Source: an uncultured Prevotellaceae bacterium
GTDB lineage: Bacteria > Bacteroidota > Bacteroidia > Bacteroidales > Bacteroidaceae
NCBI GenBank assembly: GCA_905202115.1
Contig: CAJKQZ010000104.1
Span: 1 to 8,971 of the forward strand
DNA: 8,971 nucleotides
Reading direction: 5' to 3'
The notes under the pieces are model-generated. The model was not told the origin of the DNA. It made no database searches and saw only the letters and a program-made list of their open reading frames with translations. How positions within the stretch are numbered: the stretch's first letter is position 1; each line of letters starts with the position of its first letter. The position numbers and the translations under genes are program-made. Shown here piece by piece: positions 7,372 to 8,971 of this stretch.

Positions 7372-7402
7372 CAAAAATACAAACGTCAGCCAAAAGGACA
7401 AT
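7372..7402 (-). promoter_or_regulatory. Bacteroidota-type promoter of the 1050-residue surface protein gene
   Basis: On the minus strand, ATTG (7402-7399) is followed after 19 nt by TATTTTTG (7379-7372). This matches the Bacteroidota primary-sigma consensus (-33 TTTG, 19-21 nt, -7 TAnnTTTG) at all fixed positions of the -7 box and three of four of the -33 box. Transcription would start near 7365, leaving a leader of about 64 nt before the ATG at 7301. No Shine-Dalgarno sequence is seen, which is usual for the phylum. Confidence 0.6.
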
Positions 7403-7628
7403 AGTCTTTACAATTTTTACCTTAATTTTCTATCTTTTTAAGATATGTTCCAAGAGAAGAAAAACCGACCACAAGAATTCAGTATTTAATAAGTGCCTAT
7501 ATTTTTGCGAGTTACACAAAATAAGAGTTATATCAGGCAGCCAGCTCAAGCACCACGCTGCATTTAATTAAATTTTACAATTAAGATGAAAAACACCACT
7601 TTCCTGCCGTTGCTTATGAAATAAAAAA

Positions 7629-7645
7629 ATATCTTCCTGAGATAT
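7629..7645. repeat. Short inverted repeat ATATCT-tcctg-AGATAT
   Basis: A 6-bp dyad whose right arm, TGAGATAT, is the same octamer that forms the arm of the three long palindromes. It may be a degenerate relative of that family or chance in AT-rich DNA. Confidence 0.35.
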
Positions 7646-7680
7646 AATGCAGGTTTTTCCATATGAACCGCAACAGAGCC

Positions 7681-7719
7681 CGTAAAAAAATCAGTCGGCA
7701 AATATTTTATTTTTTTACG
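7681..7719. repeat. Inverted repeat with 11-bp arms CGTAAAAAAAT / ATTTTTTTACG
   Basis: The arms (7681-7691 and 7709-7719) are perfectly complementary around a 17-nt spacer. An A/T run makes up most of each arm, so the predicted hairpin is weak; it lacks a GC-rich stem with a following U tract on either strand. Role unknown. Confidence 0.55.
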
Positions 7720-7790
7720 TACCTCGCGAAAAAAATATTTTTTTTACACTGCAAAAAAACTTCCCGCAGATAATTCAAAATACAAGGCAC

Positions 7791-7901
7791 ATAATCAAAA
7801 ATATGTCTGAGATATTTTAAAATATCTCAGACATATTTTTCACCACATATACACCTGCTGATTTTCAAGCGCTTGGCAGGTGACCGTTTTTGTCTGCAAA
7901 A
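7791..7901 (-). repeat. 111-bp intergenic repeat, copy 2
   Basis: The counterpart of 3-113, 104 of 111 positions identical and in the same orientation. It begins 4 bp after the rsmD stop codon, so on the minus strand it forms essentially the whole start of the rsmD 3' untranslated region. In order, the minus strand reads the conserved TTTTGCAGACAAAAACGGT, a stem-loop with 7-bp arms CACCTGC/GCAGGTG enclosing CAAGCGCTTG, and then the long palindrome. Confidence 0.88.
7797..7840. repeat. Perfect 44-bp palindrome (copy C)
   Basis: This is the longest of the three copies; the arms are 22 bp and exactly complementary with no spacer (centre 7818/7819). On the minus strand it lies about 65-110 bp after the rsmD stop and ends in five U, so it may terminate the DUF3822-rsmD transcript. 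No other terminator candidate lies between rsmD and this point. Confidence 0.9.
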
Positions 7902-7905
7902 TCCG

Positions 7906-8475
7906 TTACACAACGGTAGAGTTTCCCTGTGTTTCGGCAACGGCGTTTGCAAAAAACGAGAAATTAACGCTGCCGTAAGAACGGTGGTCTATAAAGTTCG
8001 GGTGGGATGAGAAATCTTGCTTTTTGCCATGCTCGAGCACGAACACGCCTCCGTCGTTGAGCATTCCCGATTTCATCACAAGATCGGGAATCTCCGGAAT
8101 CTCGCGAAGCACATACGGAGGGTCGGCAAAAATTATATCGAAACGCTCCTTGCAACGCGACACGTAGCGAAGGGCATCGGCCCGGAGCAAGCGGCAATTG
8201 TCGGCCTGCAAGGCACGCATAACCGAAACGATGAACGCGAAATGTTCGCGGTCGAGCTCTACCGAAGTAACGCTCCGGCAACCGCGGGAGAGCAACTCAA
8301 GCGTTATGCTCCCCGTTCCGGCAAACAAATCGAGCGCGTCCGATTCTTCAAAGTCCACATAACCGCGCAACACATTAAAAAGATTTTCTTTTGCGAAATC
8401 AGTGGTAGGCCTTGCCTTGAACGTACGCGGAACCTCAAAGCGGCGTCCTTTGTATTTTCCCGTAATTACTCTCAC
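7906..8475 (-). CDS. rsmD: 16S rRNA (guanine966-N2)-methyltransferase RsmD
   Basis: Cytoplasmic S-adenosylmethionine-dependent enzyme that methylates N2 of G966 in 16S rRNA during 30S assembly. The 189 residues are the normal family length. Visible landmarks: MRVITGKYKGRRF at the N-terminus, RPTTDFAKENLFNVL (22-36), the SAM-binding motif I DLFAGTGS (49-56), acidic residue E73 after strand 2, D100, and the catalytic DPPY at 118-121. The C-terminal HRSYGSVNFSFF is typical. The start is GTG (8475). An in-frame TAA lies nine codons upstream with no ATG between, so GTG is the only plausible start. It follows the DUF3822 gene by 52 nt on the same strand, the usual Bacteroidota pairing, and is probably co-transcribed with it. 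Confidence 0.96.
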   Translation of the reverse strand: MRVITGKYKGRRFEVPRTFKARPTTDFAKENLFNVLRGYVDFEESDALDLFAGTGSITLELLSRGCRSVTSVELDREHFAFIVSVMRALQADNCRLLRADALRYVSRCKERFDIIFADPPYVLREIPEIPDLVMKSGMLNDGGVFVLEHGKKQDFSSHPNFIDHRSYGSVNFSFFANAVAETQGNSTVV

Positions 8476-8527
8476 TTCAACAACTGAATAAATTCGTTTT
8501 TAAGTTGGCCGCACAATACAGTCCCGC

Positions 8528-8971
8528 TCAGAAAGGCTGCAACAGATAAGCCTTTAAATCATACGGCAAATCCTCGGCAAGCGAAAGGGGACTGCGCCCG
8601 AACGAAGCCACAGCATCAAACTCTCTCACCTCTTTCACAAAATCGCGCAGACGATTGGCAAGGCCATGCCCGTCGCCCTGCGTGTCGATTACATTGAATT
8701 CGTCGCCGCAAACATCGAATCCGAGCATTTGGGCGGCAAGCATTACAAAATAAGCCGAATCTTCCACGCCATGAGTGACATAGCGGTTGCCGAGCTGCAG
8801 ATTCCCCGCACGGAAAGCGAAAATGTCGGTAACATTCTCGTGGCGGTAAGCAAAAAGCTGCTGACGACGGGAACCTCTTGCCTCTTCGGCAAGACGGTTT
8901 GCCACCGCCGAAACCGCAGCCTTGAAATTAACCGTTGAAAAATTATCGTCTACAACGCGGCAAAAGGCATC
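8528..8971 (-). CDS. DUF3822 family protein, C-terminal part (gene runs off the window)
   Basis: The frame stays open to the right edge, giving 147 C-terminal codons of a family whose members are about 260-280 residues, so roughly the first half is missing. The GTG inside the frame at 8905 is not a start, since coding continues upstream without a stop (DAFCRVVDDNFSTVNF...). Family-like features are ED.AYFV...LGFD at the middle, a helix before FVKEV, and the closing LPYDLKAYLL. DUF3822 is a Bacteroidota family with a predicted actin-like ATPase fold and no established function. Its habitual position just before rsmD supports the call. No membrane segment is seen in this part. Confidence 0.8.
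   Translation of the reverse strand, partial: DAFCRVVDDNFSTVNFKAAVSAVANRLAEEARGSRRQQLFAYRHENVTDIFAFRAGNLQLGNRYVTHGVEDSAYFVMLAAQMLGFDVCGDEFNVIDTQGDGHGLANRLRDFVKEVREFDAVASFGRSPLSLAEDLPYDLKAYLLQPF

Larger units (their letters stand above)
7302..7905. other. 604-bp AT-rich intergenic region between rsmD and the surface protein gene
   Basis: No gene is supported here; the frames seen are at most about 15 codons. From right to left it contains the 111-bp repeat copy 2 (7791-7901), an A7-TA-T8 tract (7729-7745), an inverted repeat with 11-bp arms (7681-7719), a small dyad ATATCT-tcctg-AGATAT (7629-7645), an unstructured stretch (about 7410-7600), and the promoter of the 1050-residue gene (7372-7402) with a leader of about 60 nt. 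Its base composition is far more AT-rich than the flanking genes. Confidence 0.6.

Noticed and set aside
7440..7625. Short peptide frames of 12-14 codons on the plus strand (such as MKNTTFLPLLMK)
   Set aside because: Too short, no translation-start context, and no relation to known leader peptides.
3..7901. CRISPR array or insertion sequence made by the repeats
   Set aside because: The repeats are kilobases apart with genes between them, there are no regular spacers or cas genes, and no transposase or terminal inverted repeats with target duplications are visible.
8017..8487. Open frame of 156 codons on the plus strand
   Set aside because: It is antisense to rsmD, whose identity is unambiguous.

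Overview
The window looks like a stretch of a Bacteroidales (phylum Bacteroidota) chromosome, probably from a gut or host-associated genus. The evidence is the DUF3822-rsmD gene pair, secreted glycoside hydrolases carrying SusE/SusF-like add-on modules, short type IX-like C-terminal tails ending in GIYI..GKKVLVK, weak or absent Shine-Dalgarno sequences, and a promoter of the TTG-N19-TAnnTTTG type. The genus cannot be fixed from the sequence alone. All five genes are on the minus strand, so the window reads from high to low coordinates.

Layout in the direction of transcription: (1) 8971-8528 is the C-terminal part of a DUF3822 protein, followed by rsmD (8475-7906), a 16S rRNA methyltransferase; this is the housekeeping block. 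(2) 7905-7302 is about 600 bp of AT-rich non-coding DNA. It holds one copy of a 111-bp repeat directly after the rsmD stop, several other inverted repeats, and a recognisable promoter. (3) 7301-4149 encodes a secreted 1050-residue protein of repeated lectin-like and helical modules, followed by a strong Rho-independent terminator. (4) 4148-3706 is non-coding and holds an isolated copy of the long palindrome. (5) 3705-1837 and 1829-189 are a tightly spaced two-gene operon: a GH18 (chitinase-type) enzyme, then a GH16 (beta-1,3-glucanase/laminarinase-type) enzyme. (6) 188-1 is the 3' region of the GH16 gene, with the second full copy of the 111-bp repeat.

The two enzymes share a homologous C-terminal module of about 276 residues, and all three secreted proteins end in a similar sorting-type tail. 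Together they look like an export-and-binding set aimed at a polymer containing chitin-like and beta-1,3-glucan linkages, such as fungal cell wall; that target is inference. No SusC/SusD pair or dedicated regulator lies in the window.

The feature least explained by known genes is the repeat family. A perfect 40-44 bp AT-rich palindrome occurs three times, always between genes. Two of the copies belong to a longer 111-bp element with 7 differences, in the same orientation, and these two bracket the whole carbohydrate locus as direct repeats.
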